From Desulfonatronovibrio sp. (GTDB lineage: Bacteria; Desulfobacterota; Desulfovibrionia; Desulfovibrionales; Desulfonatronovibrionaceae), in contig PWPY01000314.1 of NCBI GenBank assembly GCA_003558575.1, forward strand, positions 1 through 7,948: a stretch of 7,948 nucleotides of DNA. The letters run 5' to 3'. Positions 1 to 7,138 of the stretch are shown piece by piece (the stretch's first letter is position 1; each line of letters opens with the position of its first letter). A model generated the notes under the pieces. It ran no database searches. It saw only the letters and a program-made list of their open reading frames with translations, and was not told where the DNA came from. The translations under genes and the position numbers were made by a program.

Positions 1-1
1 C

Positions 2-802
2 AGTGCTCATGGCGATGCTTCATACCCATATCTTTACAAGGAAATATCTGAAGGCGAATTTAAAATAGCCGAGTTTCAATTTCCCATGCTTTTGAAGACA
101 GCTAAGGAAGAATTGTCAGAAATACTTATCCAGATGGACCAGAGTATTGCAGGAGCTGCGCAAAAACTTTCTCAAACCGGCCTTACTGGAACTGAGGCCT
201 TTAAGATCATTCAGAATCTGTATGATCAAAATCCTTATGCCTATAACTCAGTTACTGTTGATAAAAAAGGAACCATTGTAAATGTGGCTCCTGATATTTA
301 CAATGAAGTAATTGGGAAAGACATAAGCAATCAGGAACAGATCATTCGGCTGCATGCGACACAGGAGCCTGTTTTAAGCCAGGCAATACCCATGGTCGAA
401 GGGTTTGTAAGCATTGACCTGGAACATCCTGTTTTTGATTCTGACGGGAAATTCACAGGATCTGTAAGCATACTTATTAAGCCGGATTTTTTTGCCAAAG
501 TTATTGAACCAAAGGTATACAATTTTCCTTTGGAAATGCTCGTTCTTCAGACAGACGGCACCATTGTTTATGATTTCAATGAAGAAGAAATAGGAAAGAA
601 TACTTTTACTGATCCCATGTTTGAAGATTTTCCATCACTGATTGAAATTGCCCACAAAGTTGTCAGAAAGTCCGACGGACAAGGTCAATATCATTTTCTG
701 GACAAATTTCTGGAGCAAACTGTGAACAAAGAAATCATCTGGACCACCATTGGTCTTCATGGAACAGAATATCGTCTCGCGCTGATCTACTCTGGCTCAT
801 AA
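2..802 (+). CDS. Cache (PDC-like) ligand-sensing domain protein, 5' end cut off by the window
   Basis: The reading frame is open from base 2 to the TAA at 800-802, so the gene very probably begins outside the window. The first in-window ATG (86) has no convincing Shine-Dalgarno and is preceded by 28 plausible codons. The visible 266 residues start with a long predicted helix (KTAKEELSEILIQMDQS and onward). Two PAS-like sensor folds follow, as in extracellular dCache domains: a distal one (VTVDKKGTIVNVAP, GKDISNQEQI, FDSDGKFTGSVSILI) and a proximal one (LEMLVLQTDGTIVYDF, EEEIGKNTFTDP, IIWTTIGLHGTEYRLALI). Cache domains normally bind small ligands outside the cell for chemoreceptors or kinases. 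Here the protein ends directly after the second fold, with no membrane helix, HAMP or output domain, so it looks like a free-standing periplasmic or lipid-anchored sensor. The missing N-terminus would decide this. The ligand cannot be inferred. It converges on the SBP/PhoU-like gene with six bases between the stops. Confidence 0.72.
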   Translation, partial: SAHGDASYPYLYKEISEGEFKIAEFQFPMLLKTAKEELSEILIQMDQSIAGAAQKLSQTGLTGTEAFKIIQNLYDQNPYAYNSVTVDKKGTIVNVAPDIYNEVIGKDISNQEQIIRLHATQEPVLSQAIPMVEGFVSIDLEHPVFDSDGKFTGSVSILIKPDFFAKVIEPKVYNFPLEMLVLQTDGTIVYDFNEEEIGKNTFTDPMFEDFPSLIEIAHKVVRKSDGQGQYHFLDKFLEQTVNKEIIWTTIGLHGTEYRLALIYSGS

Positions 803-808
803 TTCTAT

Positions 809-2176
809 TCAGGACAAAAGATTGTTTTGCTGCATTTTTCTGTTGGATGACGATCCAGCTCCTGTCTCCTTTTTAGATAAACGCAATAAAACATAATCAC
901 CCAGCAGATACGTTATTCTCTCAATCCTGTGGGTAGCCTGCAAAGCAGTCTTAAGGGCCAGATCCTGTTTTTGCAGGCTATCATCTCCATACCTGGCGCG
1001 TATCTCATTAAAGCGCTCCTGATGGCTTAAAGTTAAGCCCTCGAGCATGGAAAAGTCCATAATATCTCCAGATTCTATGGCCCAGCAGGCAGCCTCAATA
1101 ATTCCCTTGAGGCTTTCATTGATAATAAGTGCAAGATCTCTCGCCTTTTCAGACCCTTTGCCGCTTTTTTCAGAGAACTGAGAAATATAGAGATAAAGTA
1201 TATTTTCTACTGATATAGCAATTTTCAAACGTGCCCTGCACTCTTTATATCTTTGCATACTTTTGTTGGTTAAAGGCTCAGCCGCTGCCTGATTCAGGGA
1301 CTCGCGCAACTTTGTACCAAGATAGAGAAATTGATTGTGCAGGTTCTCAGATTGGGCCGAGCTTACAGGCATTGCCCTGTTTTTTTCATCTTCTGCGAAA
1401 TAACGTGAAATAAGCTTCCATAATTCAGGCTCAAGCCTTTTAATCTGGCTGGTATGACCTGTTCTGGCAATAATCCTGTCAGCAATGACCGGATTGGCAA
1501 CAAAGAAATCTGCATGTCCCTGGGAAACCAGATTCATACTTTCATTGTATCCTCTGGAAGGAACAAAAGTTAAACTTTCAGGTGAAGATTCTAAAAATTC
1601 AACAAATGAATCTGAACCATATATGTATTCATCAACTTTGCCGATGGCAGCCATTCGTAATGAATTTTCTTTTAGAAATACCAAAAGATCATCCATACTT
1701 TCTATCTTGTCAGTCCCTGGAATCTTTTTATGAATATAAACAGAATTTCTCTCAAAACGGTAAGGTATGGAATAGTAGCAGTATTCAGTTCGACTCTTGT
1801 CATAATAAGCACCCATTACAAAATCGATACTGCCGGCTTTAAGGGAGGCCAGCATCTCAGACCAAGTCATGGGTTCAAAAGAAACCTGATAACCGGCACT
1901 TTCAAAAAGTTCATAAGCAGCCTTTATTTCTAAGCCGGTAATTATGTTACTTGATCCGGTACCCTCAAGCATCTGGTAGGGAGGTCTGTTATACCAGCCA
2001 CTGGAAAGTTCTCTCACAGGAGGAGTTTGGGCATGGGTGCCTGCTGATAGAACAGTAAAAAATATGACAAACAACAATACAGCCGCGAACCATGATCTGA
2101 CTGTACATACAGAAAAATAATTTAAAATAGTATTCAATGTATTGATATCAAAACTGATTTTAAAAATTTCCAGCAA
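809..2176 (-). CDS. Signal peptide + SBP_bac_3 solute-binding domain fused to a PhoU-like helical tail
   Basis: This 455-residue frame has a hydrophobic signal segment at about residues 30-46 with a plausible cleavage site after THA (49). A family 3 solute-binding domain covers about 55-245: WYNRPPYQMLEG, then GLEIKAAYELF, MTWSEMLASLKAGSIDFVMGA, YYSIPYRFERNSVYIHK, and VSQGHADFFVANPVIADRI. Such domains bind amino acids or similar solutes in the periplasm. The usual last strands of the domain are not evident. From about 270 the chain is all-helical without membrane segments and resembles the PhoU-like tail of NptA-type Na/Pi cotransporters: LHNQFLYLGTKLRE, then ISVENILYLYISQFSEK, AACWAIESGD, LSHQERFNEIRARYG, and ATHRIERITYLLGDY. 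That tail is normally cytoplasmic, so a secreted copy is odd. No ATG precedes the signal segment. The only upstream start is TTG at 2174-2176, with GAGAG directly against it, and an in-frame stop lies at 2201-2203. It may be a real fusion, or a remnant of a longer transporter that lost its membrane core. The SBP call is firm; the tail assignment is moderate. Confidence 0.7.
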   Translation of the reverse strand: MLEIFKISFDINTLNTILNYFSVCTVRSWFAAVLLFVIFFTVLSAGTHAQTPPVRELSSGWYNRPPYQMLEGTGSSNIITGLEIKAAYELFESAGYQVSFEPMTWSEMLASLKAGSIDFVMGAYYDKSRTEYCYYSIPYRFERNSVYIHKKIPGTDKIESMDDLLVFLKENSLRMAAIGKVDEYIYGSDSFVEFLESSPESLTFVPSRGYNESMNLVSQGHADFFVANPVIADRIIARTGHTSQIKRLEPELWKLISRYFAEDEKNRAMPVSSAQSENLHNQFLYLGTKLRESLNQAAAEPLTNKSMQRYKECRARLKIAISVENILYLYISQFSEKSGKGSEKARDLALIINESLKGIIEAACWAIESGDIMDFSMLEGLTLSHQERFNEIRARYGDDSLQKQDLALKTALQATHRIERITYLLGDYVLLRLSKKETGAGSSSNRKMQQNNLLS

Positions 2177-2218
2177 CTCTCTAACAACTAACCGAAAAGA
2201 TTAACAAAAAAATTAGCA

Positions 2219-2386
2219 GCCACGAAAGAACACTACCCCACACTAAAATAAAAATCTAACTCTTCACCACATTCTGAACAGTTACATAGTTTCCATCCGG
2301 AAAGTCTTTCTTTCCGGGTGAAAACTACATAACAATAAACATACAAAACCTAATTCTTTTAAAGTGTTTTCGTGCAATTTCGTGGC
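2219..2386. repeat. Candidate non-coding inverted-repeat element between leuB and the SBP gene
   Basis: GCCACGAAA at 2219-2227 is mirrored exactly by TTTCGTGGC at 2378-2386, and both arms continue inward to an ACACT motif (2229-2233 and its complement at about 2362-2367). The right arm has an extra TTGCACGAAA unit, so CACGAAA occurs twice there. The midpoint of these arms lies within about 5 bp of the centre of a strong hairpin at 2287-2327. CACGAAA-type stretches in intergenic DNA are, as I recall, common in dispersed repeats of deltaproteobacteria and often give spurious ORFs. The element boundaries are inferred, and no transposase or clear target duplication is visible. Confidence 0.42.
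2287..2327. other. 18-bp imperfect palindrome (hairpin), loop of 5 nt
   Basis: Bases 2287-2304 pair with 2310-2327 around the loop at 2305-2309. The inner 8 bp (CCGGAAAG with CTTTCCGG) are perfect. The rest contains one G-T pair and one C-A mismatch, then six further Watson-Crick pairs. Neither strand has a U-run directly after the stem, so it is not a canonical rho-independent terminator. It may still block or stabilise the 3' end of the leu transcript, since it lies about 100 bp past the leuB stop. It may equally be the core of the surrounding repeat element. Confidence 0.7.
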
Positions 2387-2423
2387 AAAATCTCTTTCTG
2401 TAAAAATATCACTATCCGGCCAA

Positions 2424-3500
2424 TCAGGAAAGCTCCCTGACAACCAAGCCCCCCATCTCAGTGCATCCCACCTGCTCCATGCCAGGAGACATAATATCAC
2501 CAGTGCGAAATCCTTTGGCCAGAACCCTTTTTACAGCATCTTCAATGGCCTGAGCTTCATCATTAAGAGCAAAGGTATGCCTGAGCATCATGGCTACAGA
2601 AAGGATTGTCGCCAGAGGATTGGCTAAATCTTTACCTGCTATGTCCGGAGCAGAACCATGAATTGGTTCATAAAGGGCCGGATTTTCCAGCCCCATGGAT
2701 GCTGATGGAAGCATACCGAGAGAACCGGTAATTACAGCTGCCTCATCTGAAAGTATATCTCCAAACAGGTTGGAAGTAACAATAACATCAAATTGTGAAG
2801 GATCACGCACTAATTGCATGGCAGCGTTGTCCACATAAAGGTGGGTCAGTTCAACATCAGGATAATCTTTTGCCACCTCAAGAACAACTTCCCTCCATAG
2901 TTGGGACACATCTAAAACATTGGCCTTATCCACAGAACAGACCTTGGAGCGTCTTTTACGGGCTGTATCAAAGGCTATTTTTGCCACACGCCTGACTTCA
3001 TCTTCTGAATAAATCATGGTGTTAAAGGCAACTCTCTTGCCGTTTCTGACTTCTTCACCTTTGGGTTCTCCAAAATATATCCCACTGGTCAGTTCTCTGA
3101 CCACCAGAAGATCAATTCCTTTTTCCACAATATCCGGACGAAGAAGGGAAGCGTTTTTAAGTTCAGGATAAAGAATTGCGGGACGCAAATTAGCAAAAAG
3201 ATCAAATTCTTTCCTGATACCAAGAAGTCCGCGTTCAGGCCTGATGGATTTTTCAATATTGTCCCATTTGGGACCACCCACCGCGCCAAGAAGAATGGCA
3301 TCAACACCTCTGCAGGAATCAACAGTCTTCTGAGGTAGAGGAACGCCTTCAGTGTCAATGGCATGTCCACCTATGGCGCCATAACTGAGTTCCAGTTCAT
3401 GATTATATTTGTCCGCAACAACGCTTAAAACCTTTTGCGCCTGCTCCATTATTTCTGTTCCAATTCCATCACCAGCCAGAACACATATCTTCATCAACAT
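2424..3500 (-). CDS. leuB: 3-isopropylmalate dehydrogenase (LeuB)
   Basis: LeuB oxidatively decarboxylates (2R,3S)-3-isopropylmalate to 4-methyl-2-oxopentanoate with NAD+, the third step of leucine synthesis, in the cytoplasm. At 358 residues it has the usual length. Visible landmarks are the N-terminal GDGIG (10-14), the substrate arginines R96 (GIRKEF), R106 (ANLRPA) and R135 (VVREL), Y142 in SGIYFGEP, K192 in VDKANVL, and the metal-binding aspartates D224 (YVDNAAM), D248 (LFGDILSD) and D252. The cofactor loop [15 protein letters not shown] (281-295) has D286, typical of NAD rather than NADP use. The start at 3500 is preferred over the ATG two codons later because AAGGGG lies 9 nt upstream. 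It is the last gene of the operon, 45 nt after leuD. No standard terminator follows the stop directly. Confidence 0.97.
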   Translation of the reverse strand: MLMKICVLAGDGIGTEIMEQAQKVLSVVADKYNHELELSYGAIGGHAIDTEGVPLPQKTVDSCRGVDAILLGAVGGPKWDNIEKSIRPERGLLGIRKEFDLFANLRPAILYPELKNASLLRPDIVEKGIDLLVVRELTSGIYFGEPKGEEVRNGKRVAFNTMIYSEDEVRRVAKIAFDTARKRRSKVCSVDKANVLDVSQLWREVVLEVAKDYPDVELTHLYVDNAAMQLVRDPSQFDVIVTSNLFGDILSDEAAVITGSLGMLPSASMGLENPALYEPIHGSAPDIAGKDLANPLATILSVAMMLRHTFALNDEAQAIEDAVKRVLAKGFRTGDIMSPGMEQVGCTEMGGLVVRELS

Positions 3501-3545
3501 AATATTTATCCCCTTAAGAATCTTAATTAATAAAACAGATAGCTT

Positions 3546-4037
3546 TTAAGATACTTTATCGCGAACATAATTAACCAAGCCGCCTCTATCTAAAATCTCA
3601 GCCATAAATTCCGGTACTGGAAGACTTCTGATTTCAGCATTGGTTGTCAGATTTTTTATGGCGCCTTCTTTGGCATTCACTTCTAACTCATCTCCATCAG
3701 AAATCTTTTCAATATCATCACCAATTTCCAGAAGGACCAGGCCCATATTAAAACCATTGCGATAAAAAATTCTGGCAAAACTATGAGCTATTACCACAGG
3801 CATCCCTGCTCCGAGAATAGCTATGGGCGCATGCTCCCTGGATGATCCGCACCCAAAGTTCTTTCCCCCTACCAGTATATCTCCGGGCTTTACCCTTTTA
3901 ACCCAGCCGTTTTCCAGGCCTTCAAAACAATTGCTGCCCAACTCCACAGGATCTGTGGTTATTAGAAACCTCGCTGGAATTATGGCATCAGTATCAATAT
4001 GATCTCCCACCTTATGGGCTTTGCCTGCATAATTCAT
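3546..4037 (-). CDS. leuD: 3-isopropylmalate dehydratase small subunit (LeuD, short type)
   Basis: LeuD is the small (swivel-domain) subunit of isopropylmalate isomerase, which with LeuC converts 2-isopropylmalate to 3-isopropylmalate through dehydration and rehydration. The protein has 163 residues, shorter than the roughly 200 of the E. coli form, and belongs to the archaeal/homoaconitase-like small-subunit type. Hallmarks are [14 protein letters not shown] (12-25), the substrate-recognition loop [15 protein letters not shown] (57-71) and [15 protein letters not shown] (86-100). The ATG is preceded by GGAG at a 7-nt spacing (4045-4048). The gene lies 44 nt downstream of leuC and 45 nt upstream of leuB, so it is co-transcribed with them. 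Short-type LeuD pairs with short-type LeuC, which is what is found here. Confidence 0.96.
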   Translation of the reverse strand: MNYAGKAHKVGDHIDTDAIIPARFLITTDPVELGSNCFEGLENGWVKRVKPGDILVGGKNFGCGSSREHAPIAILGAGMPVVIAHSFARIFYRNGFNMGLVLLEIGDDIEKISDGDELEVNAKEGAIKNLTTNAEIRSLPVPEFMAEILDRGGLVNYVRDKVS

Positions 4038-4081
4038 AAATTTTCTCCATACTTAACAGATTGTTTAAATCATCAGGAATA

Positions 4082-5341
4082 TTACATCCTGGCAGGATGA
4101 ATAATCTCTCCTGCTACTGCTGAAGCTGCGGCCACAATAGGTGAACCAAGGTAAACTTCGCTCTCTAAGCTTCCCATACGCCCTTTAAAATTGCGGTTGG
4201 TTGTAGCGAGACATTTTTCACCAGCAGCAAGAATCCCCATATGCCCCCCAAGACAAGGCCCGCAGGTGGGAGGACCAACAATGGCTCCGGCTTTAATAAA
4301 AATGCTCAGCAAGCCTTCGTCCAATGCCTGTTCATAAATTTTGGGAGTGGCAGGCAAAACAATAAAACGTACATCCTTATGCACCTTATGACCTTTTATT
4401 ATTTCAGCTGCCTGACGCAAGTCTGAGATACGCCCGTTGGTACACGATCCGAGAACCACCTGGTCCAGCCTTATGTTTATAAGCTCATCTACTGATTTGA
4501 CATTATCAGGCAGGTGTGGACAGGCAATCTGCGGAGCCATTCCTGTTACGTCAATGTTAACCTCACGGCAGTATACTGCACCTTCATCCGGATATATTTC
4601 CTCTGGATTGGCAAAACCATTACTTCTGCAGTAATCTACTGTTTTGGCATCCGCAGGAAACAGCCCTACTTTTCCCCCAGCCTCAATAGCCATATTGGCC
4701 ATGGTCATCCGCCCTTCAACCTCCATATCAGAAATTACAGGGCCAGTGAACTCCAGCGCCCGATATAAAGCGCCGTCAACACCTATCAGTCCAATAAGAT
4801 GAAGAATAAGATCCTTGGAAGTTATATATTTATCATGCTGACCAGAAATATTGACCTTTATGGTTTCTGGAACCTTAAACCAGGTTTCGCCCAGAGCCAT
4901 TGCTGCGGCAATATCTGTACTGCCCATCCCAGTGGCAAAGGCCCCGAGTCCTCCATAAGTGCATGTATGACTGTCTGCACCAACTACAATATCACCAGGA
5001 CCCACAAGTCCTAATTCCGGAAGCAGGGCATGTTCAACCCCGACATTGCCGCCTTCATAGTAGTGAACCACATCCATTTCCTTAGCGAATTCTCTGACTT
5101 TTTTAACCTGTTCAGCTGAATCAATATCCTTGTTGGGAGTAAAATGATCGCAAACCAGGGCTACTTTCTCACGATCAAACACTTTTTTAGCACCCATCTT
5201 TCTGAAGGAATCTATGGATAAGGGAGCTGTAATATCATTAGCCAGAACCATGCTGGTCCTGGCCCGGACAATCTGACCAGCTTCTTTTACCTGGTCAGAA
5301 CTGTGTTTCTGAAGTATTTTCTGAGCTAATGTCATTGCCAC
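4082..5341 (-). CDS. leuC: 3-isopropylmalate dehydratase large subunit (LeuC, 419-residue type)
   Basis: LeuC is the aconitase-family large subunit that carries the [4Fe-4S] cluster of isopropylmalate isomerase and acts with LeuD in the second step of leucine synthesis. The three cluster cysteines are C300 (GSCTNGR), C360 and C363 (PPTCGPCLGGH). Other family signatures are DHFTPNKD (65-72), GADSHTCTYGGLGAFATGMGS (121-141) and NRNFKGRMGS (382-391). At 419 residues it is the shorter archaeal/homoaconitase-like form, not the roughly 465-residue E. coli form. The start is set at GTG (5339-5341) because a perfect AGGAGG at 5350-5355 lies 8 nt upstream; the ATG two codons later would be 14 nt away. 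The resulting N-terminus MAMTLAQKIL also fits the family. It sits 45 nt after leuA. Confidence 0.97.
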   Translation of the reverse strand: MAMTLAQKILQKHSSDQVKEAGQIVRARTSMVLANDITAPLSIDSFRKMGAKKVFDREKVALVCDHFTPNKDIDSAEQVKKVREFAKEMDVVHYYEGGNVGVEHALLPELGLVGPGDIVVGADSHTCTYGGLGAFATGMGSTDIAAAMALGETWFKVPETIKVNISGQHDKYITSKDLILHLIGLIGVDGALYRALEFTGPVISDMEVEGRMTMANMAIEAGGKVGLFPADAKTVDYCRSNGFANPEEIYPDEGAVYCREVNIDVTGMAPQIACPHLPDNVKSVDELINIRLDQVVLGSCTNGRISDLRQAAEIIKGHKVHKDVRFIVLPATPKIYEQALDEGLLSIFIKAGAIVGPPTCGPCLGGHMGILAAGEKCLATTNRNFKGRMGSLESEVYLGSPIVAAASAVAGEIIHPARM

Positions 5342-5349
5342 AATAATTG

Positions 5350-5355
5350 CCTCCT
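5350..5355 (-). promoter_or_regulatory. Ribosome binding site deciding the GTG start of leuC
   Basis: A perfect AGGAGG on the minus strand lies 8 nt before the GTG at 5341 and 14 nt before the in-frame ATG at 5335. The spacing favours the GTG start. Confidence 0.85.
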
Positions 5356-5386
5356 ATGTATTGAAAAAATCACCTGTCTGCTGTTA

Positions 5387-6940
5387 TTAAGGAGTTCCAG
5401 AATCACTGGAACTGATTTTATCTTCAGAATCACTTTCTTTTTTGGCTATGCGGTTCAAGGCATTAATATACGCCTTGGCACTGGCAACAATTATATCAGG
5501 ATCAGAAGCACGACCCACTGAAGTAATAGAATTTTCCTCCAGTTTAACTGTAACCTCTCCCTGTGCATCTGTGCCGCCGGTTATGGCATTGACCGAATAG
5601 CGCAAAAGTCTGGGCTTTCTTTCAACTAAGCGATCAATAGTATTAAAAACAGCATCAATGGGACCTACACCAAAATCAGACAACTGCTTTTCTTCTCCCC
5701 TGACTTCCATCTTTAAGGCAGCCGTTGGAATGGCCATATTTCCAGACATGGAGCTCAGATATTTAAGCTTGAACTTATCAGGTATACGGTAAACTTCTTC
5801 CAGAACAACAGCTTCAACATCTTCAATAAAAACTTGTTTCTTCTTATCAGCAAGGCTTTTAACAGCCTCAAAAACCTGGGATAATTGCTCTTCTGTGAGC
5901 TTGTATCCTAATTCGTCAAGCTTGCTTTTAAGAGCGTGACGCCCAGAATGCTTACCAATGACAATATCGCTGGAAGATTTGCCAATACTGTCTGGGGTCA
6001 TGATTTCATAGGTCTGTCTGTTTTTAAGCATGCCATCCTGGTGAATCCCGGACTCATGGGCAAAGGCATTGGCCCCGGTAATCGCCTTGTAGGGAGGGAT
6101 AGGTTGACCGATAATCATGGAAAGCAACCTGCATGAAGGATAAATCTGGGTTGTGTCAATTCGGGTTTCCAGTCCATAATAATCCTTTCTAACATTAAGG
6201 GCCATTATCACTTCTTCCATGGCAGCATTGCCAGCCCTCTCTCCGATTCCGCTCAGGGTGACTTCAGCCTGTCTGGCTCCTGCCTTGATGGCCGCCAATG
6301 TATTGGCAACTCCAAGGCCAAGATCGTTATGGCAGTGTACACTGAAGATTGCTTTATGACTGTTAGAAACATTATCTATAAGATAGCGGATAAGTTCCCC
6401 ATATTCCTGAGGCTGGGCATATCCTACAGTATCAGGAATGTTTATGGTCTTTGCTCCGGCTTCAATAGCCGCCTGAACCACTCTGGCCAGAAATTCAGGT
6501 TCAGACCTGGAGGCATCTTCCGCTGAAAACTCTACATCTGAACATAAGGATGCAGCGTACGATACAGACTCCCTGGTCATTTCCAGAACCTGATCTCTGG
6601 ATTTGCCTAACTTATATTTCATATGAATATCAGAAGTTGCAATAAAGGTATGAATTCTTGGGGCTTCAGCATTTTTTATTGCTCCCCATGCAGCGTCAAT
6701 ATCACCTTTTACAGAACGGCAAAGCCCGGCCACTCTGCAATTCTTAACTGACTGAGCAATCTCTGCCACTGACTCAAAATCACCATGGCTTGCCGCAGGA
6801 AAGCCGGCTTCAATAATATCCACACCCATTCTCTCCAACTGCCTGGCAAGACGGAGTTTTTCCCGCAAATTCATGGTGGCTCCAGGTGACTGTTCACCGT
6901 CACGCAACGTAGTATCAAAAATATATACTTTATCTGACAT
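5387..6940 (-). CDS. leuA: 2-isopropylmalate synthase (LeuA)
   Basis: LeuA condenses acetyl-CoA with 2-oxoisovalerate to 2-isopropylmalate, the committed and normally leucine-inhibited step of leucine synthesis. The 517-residue protein has the full family architecture. A TIM-barrel catalytic domain carries FDTTLRDGEQSPG (8-20, with R13 and metal ligand D14), HCHNDLGLGVANT (202-214, metal ligands H202 and H204), GIGERAGNAAMEEV (231-244, N238 as metal ligand) and HESGIHQDGMLKN (295-307). A linker follows, then the C-terminal LeuA dimer/allosteric domain (about 365-500, including GPIDAVFNTID and GGTDAQGEVTV), so leucine feedback is expected. The end is a polar, Ser/Asp-rich tail of about 17 residues that is probably disordered. 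AAGGAG (6948-6953) lies 7 nt before the ATG. It is the first leu gene, with a 198-bp leader separating it from pssA. Confidence 0.98.
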   Translation of the reverse strand: MSDKVYIFDTTLRDGEQSPGATMNLREKLRLARQLERMGVDIIEAGFPAASHGDFESVAEIAQSVKNCRVAGLCRSVKGDIDAAWGAIKNAEAPRIHTFIATSDIHMKYKLGKSRDQVLEMTRESVSYAASLCSDVEFSAEDASRSEPEFLARVVQAAIEAGAKTINIPDTVGYAQPQEYGELIRYLIDNVSNSHKAIFSVHCHNDLGLGVANTLAAIKAGARQAEVTLSGIGERAGNAAMEEVIMALNVRKDYYGLETRIDTTQIYPSCRLLSMIIGQPIPPYKAITGANAFAHESGIHQDGMLKNRQTYEIMTPDSIGKSSSDIVIGKHSGRHALKSKLDELGYKLTEEQLSQVFEAVKSLADKKKQVFIEDVEAVVLEEVYRIPDKFKLKYLSSMSGNMAIPTAALKMEVRGEEKQLSDFGVGPIDAVFNTIDRLVERKPRLLRYSVNAITGGTDAQGEVTVKLEENSITSVGRASDPDIIVASAKAYINALNRIAKKESDSEDKISSSDSGTP

Positions 6941-6976
6941 GCTATATCTCCTTAAAAATTATAAATTATATTACTT

Positions 6977-7028
6977 AAAAGCTCTCAAGCCTGGAACGCC
7001 CGGGACCCGGCACCCACTTGACTTGAGA
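6977..7028 (-). promoter_or_regulatory. Inverted repeat with GC-rich core in the leuA leader (attenuator-like or inserted repeat)
   Basis: On the minus strand TCTCAAG (7028-7022) pairs with CTTGAGA (6989-6983), closing a loop whose core holds CCGG-GTC-CCGG. The stem is followed by GC and then TTTT (6980-6977), the look of a weak rho-independent terminator about 36 nt before the leuA start. This could attenuate the leu transcript. No leader peptide rich in leucine codons and no recognisable T-box core accompany it, so the regulatory role is unproven. Confidence 0.35.
6990..7017. repeat. GC-rich degenerate heptamer patch (CCGGNAC-like)
   Basis: On the plus strand, CCTGGAAC, CCCGGGAC, CCGGCAC and CCAC follow one another with one extra base. 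They read as three to four imperfect copies of a CCGGNAC unit. The patch is strikingly GC-rich within an AT-rich intergenic region and is bracketed by the TCTCAAG/CTTGAGA inverted repeat. Three degenerate copies are few, so this is tentative. Confidence 0.35.
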
Positions 7029-7051
7029 TGGAAGCAATTACTTATGCCGGG

Positions 7052-7081
7052 ATAATATCCACTCAGGTATTTGCCGAACAA
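7052..7081 (-). promoter_or_regulatory. Candidate sigma-70-type promoter for leuACDB
   Basis: On the minus strand TTGTTC (7081-7076) and TATTAT (7057-7052) are separated by 18 nt. The -10 matches the consensus at five of six positions; the -35 matches only TTG. Transcription would begin near 7045, giving a leader of about 105 nt that contains the inverted repeat before leuA. Found by eye only. Confidence 0.4.
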
Positions 7082-7103
7082 AGCCAAACTATCAAGTAAC
7101 TTT

Positions 7104-7126
7104 AAAAAAGAGTCTACCAAAACTCT
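7104..7126 (-). terminator. Weak rho-independent terminator after pssA
   Basis: On the minus strand AGAGT (7126-7122) pairs with ACTCT (7113-7109) across an 8-nt loop and is followed at once by a run of U residues (7109-7104). The stem has only 5 bp, so termination is likely to be partial. It lies 13 nt past the pssA stop, in the right place to separate the phospholipid genes from leuACDB. Confidence 0.4.
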
Positions 7127-7138
7127 GATATGAAAAAT

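Noticed and set aside
2424..2440. Hairpin TCAGG/CCTGA over the leuB stop codon as a terminator
   Set aside because: The stem has only 5 bp and overlaps coding sequence, and no U-run follows directly.
2282..2500. A 72-codon minus-strand frame overlapping the leuB 3' end
   Set aside because: It overlaps leuB out of frame and otherwise translates the intergenic repeat. Its KLHENT-like peptide is typical of spurious ORFs from CACGAAA repeats.
3089..3370. A 93-codon minus-strand frame inside leuB
   Set aside because: It is a shifted-frame shadow of leuB, whose own frame is intact with all catalytic residues.
4241..5085. Several 60-85 codon plus-strand frames opposite leuC
   Set aside because: They lie antisense to a complete, well-conserved gene and show no recognisable domain or initiation signals.
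6941..7045. Leucine leader-peptide attenuator
   Set aside because: No short frame with a ribosome binding site and consecutive leucine codons exists between the candidate promoter and leuA.
6941..7138. T-box riboswitch for leuA
   Set aside because: The stretch GTGGGTGCCGGGT is loosely like a T-box, but the conserved TGGNACCGCG core is not present. No specifier-loop stem is evident, and the usable leader is short.
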